Of a DNA stretch of 64,000 bases, positions 16,135-24,536 are shown one piece after another. The stretch spans positions 1-64,000 of the forward strand of contig NZ_BNBY01000033.1 in NCBI RefSeq assembly GCF_014656195.1. Direction: 5' to 3'. Within the stretch, counting starts at the first letter, position 1. Every line of letters starts with the position of its first letter. Position numbers and translations under genes: made by a program. Source of the stretch: Kitasatospora xanthocidica. Its GTDB lineage: Bacteria; Actinomycetota; Actinomycetes; Streptomycetales; Streptomycetaceae. The notes under the pieces were generated by a model, which was not told where the DNA came from, did not search any database, and was given only the letters and a program-made list of their open reading frames with translations.

Positions 16135-17148
16135 TCACAGCGCCGCGGGCCCGGACCGCTGCGCGTCGACCAGGACCCGGCCGGCCGTAGTCCGCCGGTA
16201 CAGGACGACGCGGCCCGCGCGTCGCCGCTCGGCCAGCCGGGCCTCGCGCAGGATCCGCAGGTGCCCGCCGACCGCGCCCAGGGGTCGGCCGGTGAGGGCC
16301 ACCAGCTGGGTGGTGGTCTTCGGCGTGTCGAGCAGGGTGAGGAGCTCGGCGCGCGCGGAGCCGAGCAGGGCGGCCAGGGCCGTCGGCACCGGGCGGCGCC
16401 CGTCGTCGGCCAGGACCCCCGCGCACGGGTAGACGACCGCGTACCGCCCGCCGGGGCCCGCCCGCCGGCCGTCGACCGCCGGGACGTCCCAGCAGACCCA
16501 GCTCTGCGCCGGGGTCACCGGGACGAACATCAGCCGGGCCCCGGAGAGTTGCAGCGGCGGACCGTCCCCGCCGGTGACCCGCAGGCGGTCCGCTCCGAGC
16601 CAGCGCATCCCGGGCCGCAGGTCGTCGAGGGTGGCGGCCCAGCCGTGCGATCCGAGCCGGGCGGTCCGGGCGAGGACGTCGGCCTCGATGATCCGGCGGC
16701 GGCGCGGCCAGGAGGGCAGCACGGTCTCCGTCCACACCCACTCCAGCAGGTCGGCGGCGCGCGGCGCCAGGTCGTCGCGCCGCAGCGGCTCCGGCAGCGC
16801 ACCGCCCAGGGTCTCCGCCAGGTCGGCGCGCACGACGGCGGGCGGCGTGCCGCGGACCTGCTCCAGCTCCTCGGCGAAGGTCGGACCGCCGTCGCCGAGG
16901 GGGGTGGGGGTGAGGAAGGTCGCGTTCCAGCGGCGCCCCAGCGCGGCCCCGACCAGGGCCGCCGTGACCGGGTCCGCGGCCAGGCGCTCGCGGTAGCCGG
17001 CCAGGTGGGCGGCGAGCCAGTGGTGCTCGCCCGGGTGCGCCGCGGTGCCATGGTGCAGGGTCTTCAGGCCGGCGAGCGCCTCGGCCAGGGGGGAGGTGAC
17101 GAAGCGGCCCCCGGCGAGGGTGTCCGCGTCGACCCGCCACCAGCTCAT
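16135..17148 (-). CDS. ArsR-type regulator with long N-terminal domain (337 aa)
   Basis: The C-terminal 80 residues form a winged helix (LLTLLDTPKTTTQLVALTGRPLGAVGGHLRILREARLAERRRAGRVVLYRRT), the ArsR/HTH-20 pattern. The first 250 residues resemble the DUF5937-like domain found in such actinobacterial proteins, probably a ligand or dimerisation domain. It is divergent from the MFS exporter gene with 59 bases between the starts, so it is likely the local repressor of that exporter. A paralogue with the same length and layout lies at 21022-22035. Confidence 0.8.
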   Translation of the reverse strand: MSWWRVDADTLAGGRFVTSPLAEALAGLKTLHHGTAAHPGEHHWLAAHLAGYRERLAADPVTAALVGAALGRRWNATFLTPTPLGDGGPTFAEELEQVRGTPPAVVRADLAETLGGALPEPLRRDDLAPRAADLLEWVWTETVLPSWPRRRRIIEADVLARTARLGSHGWAATLDDLRPGMRWLGADRLRVTGGDGPPLQLSGARLMFVPVTPAQSWVCWDVPAVDGRRAGPGGRYAVVYPCAGVLADDGRRPVPTALAALLGSARAELLTLLDTPKTTTQLVALTGRPLGAVGGHLRILREARLAERRRAGRVVLYRRTTAGRVLVDAQRSGPAAL

Positions 17149-17207
17149 CTTTCGCCTCCCCGCGAAAGAGTAACGGCCCGTCCGCCGGCCCGCCGAGACT
17201 CTGCCGC

Positions 17208-18407
17208 ATGCGTACGTACCGACAGCTCTTCCGTACCCCGGAGTTCACCCCGCTCCTGCTCGCCTCGGCCGGGCAGACCGCGGCCCAGACGGTGAGCGGG
17301 CTCGCCCTCGGCGTCCTGGTGTTCGACCGGACCGGCTCGGCCCTGCTCTCCTCCCTCGCCGCGTTCGGACCCGCGCTGGCCCAGCTGGTCGGCGCCGCCA
17401 CCGTGCTGTCCGGCGCGGACCGGCTGCCACCGCGCGCCGCCCTGACCGGACTCGGCCTGCTGCTCGGCGCGGGCACCGCCGTACAGGCGCTGCCGGGGCT
17501 GCCGGTCTGGGCGGTGTTCGCGACGCTGCTGCCGCTCGGCGTGGCCGGGTCGGTCGGCGGCGGCGTGCGGTACGGGCTGCTCAACGAGGTCCTGACCCGG
17601 GACGGCTACCTGCTCGGGCGCTCCGTCCTCACCATGGCGGCCGGGATCGTCCAGATCGGCGGCTTCGCGCTCGGCGGAGCGCTGGTGACGGTGCTCTCGG
17701 CGCGCGGCACCCTGCTGCTGGCCGCCGGCCTGTACCTGCCCGCGACCGCGGTGGCACGGTTCGGGCTCAGCCGGCGGCCGCCCCGCGCCACCGGGCCGGC
17801 GTCCGTCGCCGGGACGTGGCGCACCAACGCCCGGCTCTGGTCCTGCGCACCCCGCCGGTACGTCTACCTCGCGCTGTGGCTGCCGAGCGGCCTGATCGTC
17901 GGGGCGGAGTCGCTCTACGTCCCGTACTCCCCCGGCGACGCGGGCGCGCTGTTCGCCTGCGGGGCCGTCGGCATGCTGGCCGGCGACGCCGTCGCGGGCC
18001 GCCTCCTGCCCCCCGGGTGGCGGGACCGGCTGGCCGTCCCGCTGTGCGTCCTGCTCGCCGCCCCGTACCTGCTCTTCGCCTTCGAACCGGCGCTGCCGGT
18101 CGCCCTGGCGCTGGTCACGGTCGCCACCTTCGGGTACGCGTCGGGGCTGCTGCTGCAGGAGCGGCTGACGGCGCTGACCCCCGACGAGCTCAGCGGGCAG
18201 GCGCTGGGCCTGCACAGCTCCGGGATGCTCGCCATGCAGGGGGCCGGCGCGGCACTGGCCGGCGGGGTGGCCGAACTGACCTCCCCGGCCACCGGCATGG
18301 CGACGGCCGCGGCGGCGTCGCTCGCCACCACCCTGCTGCTGGCACCGGGGCTGCGCCGCGCCCCGGCCCGCCGGGACCCGCTCCCGGCGGCGGGCCTGCC
18401 GGATTGA
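17208..18407 (+). CDS. MFS transporter (399 aa)
   Basis: Hydrophobic protein with about 12 membrane helices and the MFS fold of the MFS-1 type. It has a short loop with basic residues between the two halves, around residue 190 (RFGLSRRPPRATGP). Such proteins export drugs or metabolites by proton antiport; the substrate is not predictable. It is divergent from the ArsR-type regulator gene, a common regulator-exporter arrangement. Confidence 0.88.
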   Translation: MRTYRQLFRTPEFTPLLLASAGQTAAQTVSGLALGVLVFDRTGSALLSSLAAFGPALAQLVGAATVLSGADRLPPRAALTGLGLLLGAGTAVQALPGLPVWAVFATLLPLGVAGSVGGGVRYGLLNEVLTRDGYLLGRSVLTMAAGIVQIGGFALGGALVTVLSARGTLLLAAGLYLPATAVARFGLSRRPPRATGPASVAGTWRTNARLWSCAPRRYVYLALWLPSGLIVGAESLYVPYSPGDAGALFACGAVGMLAGDAVAGRLLPPGWRDRLAVPLCVLLAAPYLLFAFEPALPVALALVTVATFGYASGLLLQERLTALTPDELSGQALGLHSSGMLAMQGAGAALAGGVAELTSPATGMATAAAASLATTLLLAPGLRRAPARRDPLPAAGLPD

Positions 18408-18440
18408 CCCGCGGGGAATCGCCGACACGGCCCGCGAGGA

Positions 18441-18617
18441 GACGCCGACGGTGTCGCCCGGCTGAAGGACGGACTCGGCCCGGACGACGAGCGGCGGATC
18501 CACGGCAGCCGGGCGCCGGCCCGCTCGCTGACGGCCCATGACCTGATCGACGAGTGCCACCCGCTGCCCCTTCCGGTGGTCCTCGGCCCCGGCGCGCGGC
18601 TTCCGGCGCCGGGGTGA
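18441..18617 (+). pseudogene. remnant of a dihydrofolate-reductase-family (RibD-C) gene
   Basis: An open frame of about 58 codons ending in TGA at 18615-18617 reads DADGVARLKDGLGPDD, then HGSRAPARSLTAHDLIDE and PVVLGPGARLPAPG. This matches the C-terminal part of RibD-C/DHFR-like reductases (consensus near HGSGxLxRxLxxxDLVDExxLxxxPVVLGxGxRLF). The N-terminal NADPH-binding half is absent upstream, where the MFS gene ends. Several hydrophobic core positions are proline or cysteine, consistent with decay. Identified by eye. Confidence 0.65.
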
Positions 18618-18690
18618 CGATCCGGACCTGCCGCCCCGCCGGCCGGGCGGCCTTCGGGGACCTCTCGGTGCGGGAGGCGTGCCCCCGCCG

Positions 18691-19416
18691 TCAGGCCGTG
18701 ACGGGCCGGCTGCTCCGCCCGGGCGTCGCGCCGGGTGCGAGGAGCAGCCCGAGCAGACAGCCCGCCAGCAGGCCCGCGCCGTGGTTGTTCCGCAGCGCGC
18801 AGAGGAACACGGCGGCCGCCGGGACGAGCAGCAGGTACCAGCCGGCCTTGAGTCCGGGGCCGCGGAGGCTCCCGCGCCGCAGGCAGGTGACGGCCAGCGC
18901 GCCCAGCAGGCCGCAGACGGCCACCGAGTCGCCGCCGCCGCGCGGCGCCCAGCCGGCCAGGCTCACCACGTGGGCGAGGACGCCGCTGACCAGGAAGACG
19001 GCCAGGGTCCGCCACCACCCGAGGACCGTCTCGGCGACGGCGCCGATCATGAGCAGGGCCGGCAGGTTGAACGCGATCTGGACGAGGCCCGAGGACTGCA
19101 CCAGCAGCGCCGTTCCGGCCCGCCACCACTGTCCGTCGTGCAGCGCGTCCGGCTGCCGCATCAGGTCCTCGACCACGGCGGGCACGGCGTACTGGACCAC
19201 GGCCATCACCGCCATCACGGTGAACAGCGCGAACGTGGCCCACGGGCGACGTGCCAGAGCGGTGCGGACGACCGCGAGCACCTCGCCCGGCCCTCCGGCC
19301 GAGGGCCCTCCGGCCGCCGGACCGCCGGCTCCGGAGCCGGCCAGCACCAGCGTCCGCAACCCCACGCCGACCACCACGGCCGCGCTCGCGTACAACCCGA
19401 TCTCGTGCGGCGACAT
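18691..19416 (-). CDS. rhomboid-family membrane protein (241 aa)
   Basis: ATG 19416 (MSPHEIGLY) is chosen because of a G-rich site upstream; a longer frame to 19512 has a low-complexity N-terminus. About six membrane helices are visible. The stretch GQWWRAGTALLVQSSGLVQIAFNLPALLMIGAVAE follows the rhomboid GQWWR...N...G...E pattern, the candidate nucleophile is in GDSVAVCG, and a candidate histidine is in NNHGAGLLAG. The usual histidine before the N is replaced, so proteolytic activity is uncertain. It may be a rhomboid-like pseudoprotease. Confidence 0.7.
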   Translation of the reverse strand: MSPHEIGLYASAAVVVGVGLRTLVLAGSGAGGPAAGGPSAGGPGEVLAVVRTALARRPWATFALFTVMAVMAVVQYAVPAVVEDLMRQPDALHDGQWWRAGTALLVQSSGLVQIAFNLPALLMIGAVAETVLGWWRTLAVFLVSGVLAHVVSLAGWAPRGGGDSVAVCGLLGALAVTCLRRGSLRGPGLKAGWYLLLVPAAAVFLCALRNNHGAGLLAGCLLGLLLAPGATPGRSSRPVTA

Positions 19417-19562
19417 CGCCGACCCCCCGTTGCCACAGACCCGGGCGGTCCCGCCCGGCCGACGGCCCATCATCCCGGTCGGACCGGACCCGGCACCAGG
19501 GCGGATGATCATGGATCCGGCATGACGGCCGTCACACTCGCACCGCGGAGCCCGAACAGGTC

Positions 19563-19955
19563 CTACGCCTGCTCCGGGGGCCGCAGGGCGTAACCGTCCT
19601 CGGTCCGCTCGATCCAGGAGGGCTCGCCGAGCTCGGTCCTCAGGACGGTCATCGGGAACCCGAGCTCGTGGGTGAGGAGCGGGGCGCCGTAGACCTTCCC
19701 CATGATCACGTGCGGCTGGTGCACGCCCTCGCCGAGCTCGATCAGACCGCGCAGCAGTCGGACGTCGGCGTGGGTGAGCCGTACGTCCCGGCCGTCCACG
19801 GTGACGGCCTTGGTGTCCAGGTCGACGACCAGCCGCCCGTCGAAGGCGCTCAGCGAGCCCTGCGGCTCCGGGAGCCGCCCGAAGTGCCTCAGGACGAACT
19901 CCTCGGCGCTCGTCCGCTCCGCCGGCCGGCCACCCGCCGCCTGCTCCTCCGTCAC
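19563..19955 (-). CDS. stand-alone OmpR/PhoB-type winged-helix protein (130 aa)
   Basis: Residues about 35-125 fit the response-regulator C-terminal fold: a beta lead-in LVVDLDTKAVTVDGRDVRLTHADVRLLRGLIELG, a recognition-helix region, and the wing IERTEDGYALRPP. There is no receiver domain and no obvious partner kinase. It ends 10 bases from the glycerophosphodiesterase gene end on the same strand, so co-transcription upstream of that gene is likely. The role is unknown. Confidence 0.6.
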   Translation of the reverse strand: MTEEQAAGGRPAERTSAEEFVLRHFGRLPEPQGSLSAFDGRLVVDLDTKAVTVDGRDVRLTHADVRLLRGLIELGEGVHQPHVIMGKVYGAPLLTHELGFPMTVLRTELGEPSWIERTEDGYALRPPEQA

Positions 19956-19965
19956 GCCGGGCAGC

Positions 19966-20934
19966 CTAACCCGGGTTGTTCGACGGCGACCAGGCCGCCG
20001 TCCAACCGGCCAGCTCGGCGGGGCGGTTGGTGATGATGCCGTCGACGCCGGCGGTGGTGAGGGCCTTCCAGCGGGCGGGCTGGTCGACCGTCCAGACGTT
20101 GACGGCCACCCCGGCGGCGTGCAGGTCCCGGATCACGTCGGGCCGGGCGGACAGCGCCTCGTCGGAGGGGTTGTAGGCGGCCAGTCCGAGTTCGCGGGCG
20201 GTGGCGACCGGGTCGGCGTCCAGGGTGGCGCGGAGCAGGCCGAGCGGGAGTTCGGGGGCGAGCTCGCGGGTGTACCGCAGGGCGTCCGCCTCGAAGCTCT
20301 GGACGAAGACCCGGCCGGTCATGCCGTGGTCGCGCACCTCGCGGACGATCCTGGACACCTCCTCGCGGGTGTGCGGCCCCTTGATCTCCAGCAGCAGCCT
20401 GCCGCCGCGGGTGCGCAGGTCCTCCAGCTGGGCGGCCAGCGTCGGCAGGTGGGTGCCCGCGTAGGCGGGGGCGAACCAGGAGCCGGCGTCCAGCGTGTCC
20501 AGCTGGGCGGCGGTCAGGTCGCGGATGCGGCCCTTGCCGTCGGTGGTGCGGTCCACCGTGTCGTCGTGCAGCACGTACGGGACGCCGTCCCGGCTCGGCT
20601 GGACGTCGTTCTCGATCCACTCGGCGCCGCCGCGCCGGGCGACCTCGTCCGAGACCAGGGTGTTCTCGGGCGCGGCCGAGGACGCCCCGCGGTGCGCGTA
20701 GACGGTCGGCGGCGCGTCCGCCCGGCGGAGCCCGGCGTGGGCGGCCGACCCGTCCCGCGGCGCGCCCTGCTGCGGTTCGCCCTGCTGCGGTCCGTCCTGC
20801 TGCGGTGCGGCCCGCGGCACGGGGGCCGGCGCCGGGGCCCCGGTGAGCGCGACGGTGCCGAGGGCGACACCGAGCAGCGCGGCGACGGGGGCGGCCCGGC
20901 GGCGCGGGCTCCGGGGGTGCCGACTGGAGGTCAT
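19966..20934 (-). CDS. secreted glycerophosphodiester phosphodiesterase (322 aa)
   Basis: GDPD-family TIM barrel with AHRGASSAAPENT (catalytic His and Glu), IENDVQPSRDG (metal acidic residues) and LHDDTVDRTT. It ends with GVDGIITNRP, the usual C-terminal strand. A signal peptide with an arginine-rich start ends near residue 40, and a PQQ/G-rich linker of short direct repeats (near 20760-20810) precedes the domain. It should release glycerol-3-phosphate from lipid headgroups or teichoic acids outside the cell. ATG 20934 is preferred over GTG 20943. Confidence 0.9.
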   Translation of the reverse strand: MTSSRHPRSPRRRAAPVAALLGVALGTVALTGAPAPAPVPRAAPQQDGPQQGEPQQGAPRDGSAAHAGLRRADAPPTVYAHRGASSAAPENTLVSDEVARRGGAEWIENDVQPSRDGVPYVLHDDTVDRTTDGKGRIRDLTAAQLDTLDAGSWFAPAYAGTHLPTLAAQLEDLRTRGGRLLLEIKGPHTREEVSRIVREVRDHGMTGRVFVQSFEADALRYTRELAPELPLGLLRATLDADPVATARELGLAAYNPSDEALSARPDVIRDLHAAGVAVNVWTVDQPARWKALTTAGVDGIITNRPAELAGWTAAWSPSNNPG

Positions 20935-21021
20935 GTCCCGCACGCTACGGACCTCGGACGGATCGGGCCAGACGACACCGGGAAGCCGGCCGACGATTGC
21001 GGCAGGCGGAGGAACACCCCG

Positions 21022-22035
21022 TCAGCCCTCCCCCAGCGGCGCCAGCAGCGCCTCCGCCGAGGCCGTCCGCGCGTACAGCACCGACCGCCCGGCCCGGTGG
21101 GCGCTGACCAGGCGGGCGTCCCGCAGGGCCGTCAGGTACTGGGACACCGCCGACGCGGACAGTCCGGTGCGCCGGGCCAGCTCGGTGGTGGACGCCGGGG
21201 CCGCCAGCTCGGTGAGCAGCCGGGCGCGGGAGCGGCCGAGGACCGCGGCCAGCGCCTCGGTGCCGGCCGCCGGGGCGCCGGTCCACAGCGTGCCGATGCC
21301 GCGCGCCGGGTAGGCGAGCTGCAGCGGCTCCGGCGGAGCGAGGCGGGTGTAGAGCGCCGGGCCGGTGAAGGCGGACGGGACCAGCAGCAGGCCCGCCCCC
21401 GCCGTGCGGCCCGGCAGCGGGCGGGTGCGGTGGCGCAGCCGCAGGGTGTCCTCGGTCCAGCGGAGTTCGGTGTGCAGGTCGTTCAGCACCCGGGCCGCGC
21501 CGTGCTCGGCGGCCTGCCGGGCCCGGTGCAGCACGTCGGCGTCCAGGACGGCGCGGATCCGTGCCCAGTACGGGGCGAGCGCGAGTTCCCAGTACGCCTC
21601 GACCGCCTCGGTGAGCCGGACCAGTCCGCCCGCCGGATCGCCGTACAGGGCGCGCAGCCGGGGGCCGAGCCCGCCGCGGCCGTCCCGGGCCCGGTCGAGG
21701 CCGCCCCCGAGCCGGTCGAGGTCGTGACGGACCCGCTCGGCCGGGGTGGCCCTGATCGCGGCCAGTTCCTCCGCCAGGGTGGGGGCGGGGCCGGTGGGGG
21801 CTGGGTTGATGAAGTCCGGCACATATCCGGCGGGCGGGACGAGTTCGGCCAGCAGCGCGTAGGCCGGGCCGAGCGCCGCCAGCCGGGGCCGCACCTGGTC
21901 CGCCCAGGGCCGGTGGACGGGGTGGGCGAGCCCCGAGCGCAGCAGCCGCAGGCTCGGGCCGACCTCCCACATCGGGGAGACCGCGAAGCGCATCCGCGCC
22001 AGGTCGCCCGCCGTGAACAGCAGCTCGGCCGTCAA
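21022..22035 (-). CDS. ArsR-type regulator with long N-terminal domain, paralogue (337 aa)
   Basis: Same length and design as the protein at 16135-17148: an N-terminal DUF5937-like region starting LLFTAGDLARMRFAVSPMWE and a C-terminal winged helix (LLTELAAPASTTELARRTGLSASAVSQYLTALRDARLVSAHRAGRSVLYART). The start is TTG 22035 with a G-rich site just upstream, fitting the family N-terminus. It is divergent from the aldo-keto reductase gene by 65 bases and probably controls it. Confidence 0.8.
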   Translation of the reverse strand: MTAELLFTAGDLARMRFAVSPMWEVGPSLRLLRSGLAHPVHRPWADQVRPRLAALGPAYALLAELVPPAGYVPDFINPAPTGPAPTLAEELAAIRATPAERVRHDLDRLGGGLDRARDGRGGLGPRLRALYGDPAGGLVRLTEAVEAYWELALAPYWARIRAVLDADVLHRARQAAEHGAARVLNDLHTELRWTEDTLRLRHRTRPLPGRTAGAGLLLVPSAFTGPALYTRLAPPEPLQLAYPARGIGTLWTGAPAAGTEALAAVLGRSRARLLTELAAPASTTELARRTGLSASAVSQYLTALRDARLVSAHRAGRSVLYARTASAEALLAPLGEG

Positions 22036-22100
22036 GCCCCCACCCCCGTGGATTCAGTCATGTTCGAATCATTGGCGGTCAGGCTAGTGCAGCAGCGATC

Positions 22101-23072
22101 ATGATCGGCATGACTTCCCGGATCACCACCCCCGTACCCCTCGCACCCGCCACCCCCGGCACCCCCGTGACCGCTGCCGCCGCCGGCACCTGGACCCTCG
22201 GCGACCGCGCCGTCCACCGCATCGGCTTCGGCACCATGCGCCTGCCGCAGACCGGCCCCGCGCTCACCCCGGACGCCGTGCCGCGCGACCGGGAGCAGGC
22301 CCTGCGGGTGCTGCGCCGCGCCGTCGAACTGGGCGTCAACCACATCGACACCGCTGCCTTCTACTTCTCCCCGCTGCGCTCCGCCAACGAGCTGGTCAAC
22401 CGGGCGCTCGCGCCCTACGGCGACGACCTGGCCATCGCCACCAAGGTCGGCCCGGCCCGCGGCCTCGACGGCCGGTGGGAGGAGCACGCCCGCACCCCGG
22501 AAGGGCTGCGCGCCCAGGTCGAGCAGAACCTGCGCGAGCTCGGCCGCGACCACCTCGACCTGGTCAACCTGCGCGTCGTCGGCACCGACTCCGTCGCCGA
22601 ACGCTTCGGCGCGCTGGCCGAGTTGCGGCAGGCCGGACTGATCCGCCACCTCGGCGTCTCCAACGTCCACCCGGACCAGCTCGCCGAGGCCCGGACCGTC
22701 GCCCCCGTGGTCTGCGTGCAGAACCCGTACGGCATCGGCGCCTCCGCCGCCCAGGACGAGGTGCTGCGGCTCTGCGGCGAGCTGGGCATCGCCTTCGTCC
22801 CCTTCTACGCGATCGCCGGCGCGGGCCGGGAGGGCGGCGCGGGCGCGAGCGAGCCCGCCGCGGTGCGGACGGTCGCCGAGGCCCGCGGGGTGAGCACCGC
22901 ACAGGTCCGCCTGGCCTGGACGCTCCAGCGCGGCCCGCACGTGCTGGCCATCCCGGGCACCGGCGACGTGGCGCACCTGGAGGACAACATCGCGGCCGGC
23001 GCGCTGCGGCTGACGGCGAAGGAACTGGCCCTGCTCGACCAGGCCCACCAGGGCGAGAGCGCCACCGGCTGA
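22101..23072 (+). CDS. aldo-keto reductase (323 aa)
   Basis: NADPH-dependent oxidoreductase of the AKR fold: HRIGFGTMRLP start, catalytic Asp and Tyr in VNHIDTAAFY, and Lys in IATKVG. The fourth tetrad residue, normally His, is Asn in LDLVNLRV, as in one actinobacterial AKR subgroup. NADPH-binding residues are in AIPGTGDVAHLEDN. A second ATG at 22110 is an alternative start. It is divergent from a long ArsR-type regulator. The substrate is unknown. Confidence 0.88.
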   Translation: MIGMTSRITTPVPLAPATPGTPVTAAAAGTWTLGDRAVHRIGFGTMRLPQTGPALTPDAVPRDREQALRVLRRAVELGVNHIDTAAFYFSPLRSANELVNRALAPYGDDLAIATKVGPARGLDGRWEEHARTPEGLRAQVEQNLRELGRDHLDLVNLRVVGTDSVAERFGALAELRQAGLIRHLGVSNVHPDQLAEARTVAPVVCVQNPYGIGASAAQDEVLRLCGELGIAFVPFYAIAGAGREGGAGASEPAAVRTVAEARGVSTAQVRLAWTLQRGPHVLAIPGTGDVAHLEDNIAAGALRLTAKELALLDQAHQGESATG

Positions 23073-23110
23073 ACCGGCCCACCAGGGCAGGGCCGCCACC
23101 AGCTGAACCG
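23043..23110 (+). repeat. 34-bp imperfect tandem duplication across the reductase stop codon
   Basis: Units 23043-23076 and 23077-23110 both begin GCCCACCAGGGC and end GCTGAACCG, so the stop codon and the last codons are copied into the 3' UTR. Confidence 0.7.
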
Positions 23111-23131
23111 GCCCCGGAACCGGGCGGGGCC
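23110..23131 (+). terminator. weak terminator hairpin after the aldo-keto reductase gene
   Basis: GGCCCCG and CGGGGCC flank an 8-base loop. The stem is only 7 pairs but lies just after the gene. Confidence 0.4.
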
Positions 23132-23185
23132 CGTCGCGCGTCGCTCGGGACGACTTGACCTCGATCCTGTTGAGGAGCCCCGAGC

Positions 23186-23809
23186 ATGACCGACCTCGCC
23201 ACCCGCTACCTCTACCTGGCCCGCCACGGCGAGGCCGCGCCCGACGGCAGCGGGCTGACGGACACCGGCCGCCGCCAGGCCGCCCTGCTGGGCCGGCGGC
23301 TGGCGGGCCGGCCGATCTCGGCGCTGCACCACGGTCCGCTGCCCCGGGCCGCCGAGACCGCGCGGCTGGTCGCGGAGCAGCTGAACGGTGTTCCGCCGGT
23401 GGTGTGCGAGGAGGCGGGCGACTACGTCCCGCACATGCCGGAGCGGGCCGAACTGCCCGAGGACAGCGCGGACTACCTGCTGGACTTCCTCGCGGACACC
23501 ACCCCCGAGGAGCTGGCGACCGGGCCGGTGCTGGCGCGGCGGGCGATCGAGCGGTTCACCGGTCCGGTGCCGGGCGGCGCGGAGCAGCACGAGCTGGTCG
23601 TCACCCACGCCTTCCTGATCGGGTGGCTGGTCCGGCACACCCTGGGCGCCCCGGCCTGGCGCTGGCTCGGCCTCAACTCCGCCAACACGGGTCTGACCGT
23701 GCTGCGTTACGCGCCCGGCCGGCCGTCGGGCATCCTGCTGCTGAACGACCAGGGGCACCTGCCCGAGGAGCTGCGGTGGACCGGGTTCCCGCCCGAACTG
23801 CGCTACTGA
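23186..23809 (+). CDS. histidine phosphatase (phosphoglycerate-mutase-like) family protein (207 aa)
   Basis: The N-terminal LARHGEA motif supplies the phosphorylated histidine, and LPRAAETA supplies the phosphate-binding arginine. A C-terminal VTHAF gives the second histidine. It is soluble, with no signal. GAGGAG lies about 10 bases before ATG 23186. The substrate could be a sugar phosphate, nucleotide or phosphoprotein; sequence does not decide. It lies 89 bases before the TetR gene on the same strand, but a TetR operator intervenes. Confidence 0.85.
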   Translation: MTDLATRYLYLARHGEAAPDGSGLTDTGRRQAALLGRRLAGRPISALHHGPLPRAAETARLVAEQLNGVPPVVCEEAGDYVPHMPERAELPEDSADYLLDFLADTTPEELATGPVLARRAIERFTGPVPGGAEQHELVVTHAFLIGWLVRHTLGAPAWRWLGLNSANTGLTVLRYAPGRPSGILLLNDQGHLPEELRWTGFPPELRY

Positions 23810-23869
23810 TCCGGAGGGTGACTGCCCCTCGGCTCTCCCTCGCCCCCTCGCCGACCCGCCGTCGACAGG

Positions 23870-23889
23870 AATATGCAGACCGGTCTACT
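23870..23889. promoter_or_regulatory. TetR operator, copy 1
   Basis: AATATGCAGACCGGTCTACT with the 10-base palindrome AGACCGGTCT at 23877-23886. It ends 10 bases before the TetR start codon. An identical 20-mer lies at 24537-24556 before the SDR gene, suggesting autoregulation plus control of that gene. Confidence 0.75.
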
Positions 23890-23898
23890 ATCGCCCGC

Positions 23899-24480
23899 AT
23901 GGGAGTCAAGGGCGAGGAGACCCGGGCCCGGCTGGTCGCCGGCACCAGGGAACTGATCGAGGCGCAGGGCTACTTCGGGACCGGCCTCAACCGGATCGTG
24001 GCCGCCACCGGCGCCCCGCGCGGCTCGCTCTACTTCCACTTCCCCGGCGGCAAGGACCAGCTGGTGGCGGCCGCCCTCACCGAGGCCGGCCAGGAGGTCG
24101 AGGCGCTGCTCAGCGCACCGGCCGCCGAGGGCGCCGACACCGCCGCCCTCACCGAGCTGCTCGTCGAGGCCTTCGCCGAGCGCCTGGTGAAGTCCGACTA
24201 CAGCAGCGGCTGCCCGATCGCGACCGTCGCCCTGGAGACAGCGGGCACCAACGAGGCGCTGCGGGCGGTCTGCGCCGAGGTGTACGGGGGCTGGCAGCGG
24301 GTCCTGGCCGGGCGGCTGGAGGCCGAGGGCTTCGGCCCGGCCGAGGCCGACACCGCCGCCGGCCAGGTGCTCGCCCTGCTGGAGGGCGCCGTCCTGCTCG
24401 CCTCCGTCCGGCGCAGCCGCGAACCGCTGGACCACGCCCGGCACGCCGTCCGGCACCTGCTCGGCAAGCACGACGCGTAG
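23899..24480 (+). CDS. TetR-family transcriptional regulator (193 aa)
   Basis: N-terminal helix-turn-helix typical of TetR (TRARLVAGTRELIEAQGYFGTGLNRIVAATGAPRGSLYFHFPGGKDQLVAAAL). The C-terminal ligand domain has a Cys-containing SGCPIATVALE segment seen in the LmrA/YxaF-type subgroup. Start ATG 23899 lies within a shared-operator promoter region. Likely a repressor of itself and the SDR gene at 24623, released by an unknown ligand. Confidence 0.9.
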   Translation: MGVKGEETRARLVAGTRELIEAQGYFGTGLNRIVAATGAPRGSLYFHFPGGKDQLVAAALTEAGQEVEALLSAPAAEGADTAALTELLVEAFAERLVKSDYSSGCPIATVALETAGTNEALRAVCAEVYGGWQRVLAGRLEAEGFGPAEADTAAGQVLALLEGAVLLASVRRSREPLDHARHAVRHLLGKHDA

Positions 24481-24481
24481 C

Positions 24482-24519
24482 CGCGGGCGCGCCGCCGTTC
24501 GCCCGGCGGCGCGCCCGCG
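24482..24519 (+). terminator. terminator of the TetR gene
   Basis: A 16-base perfect stem (CGCGGGCGCGCCGCCG and complement) around a 6-base loop starts directly after the TetR stop codon. Confidence 0.85.
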
Positions 24520-24536
24520 CCTTCGCGTACCCGAAA

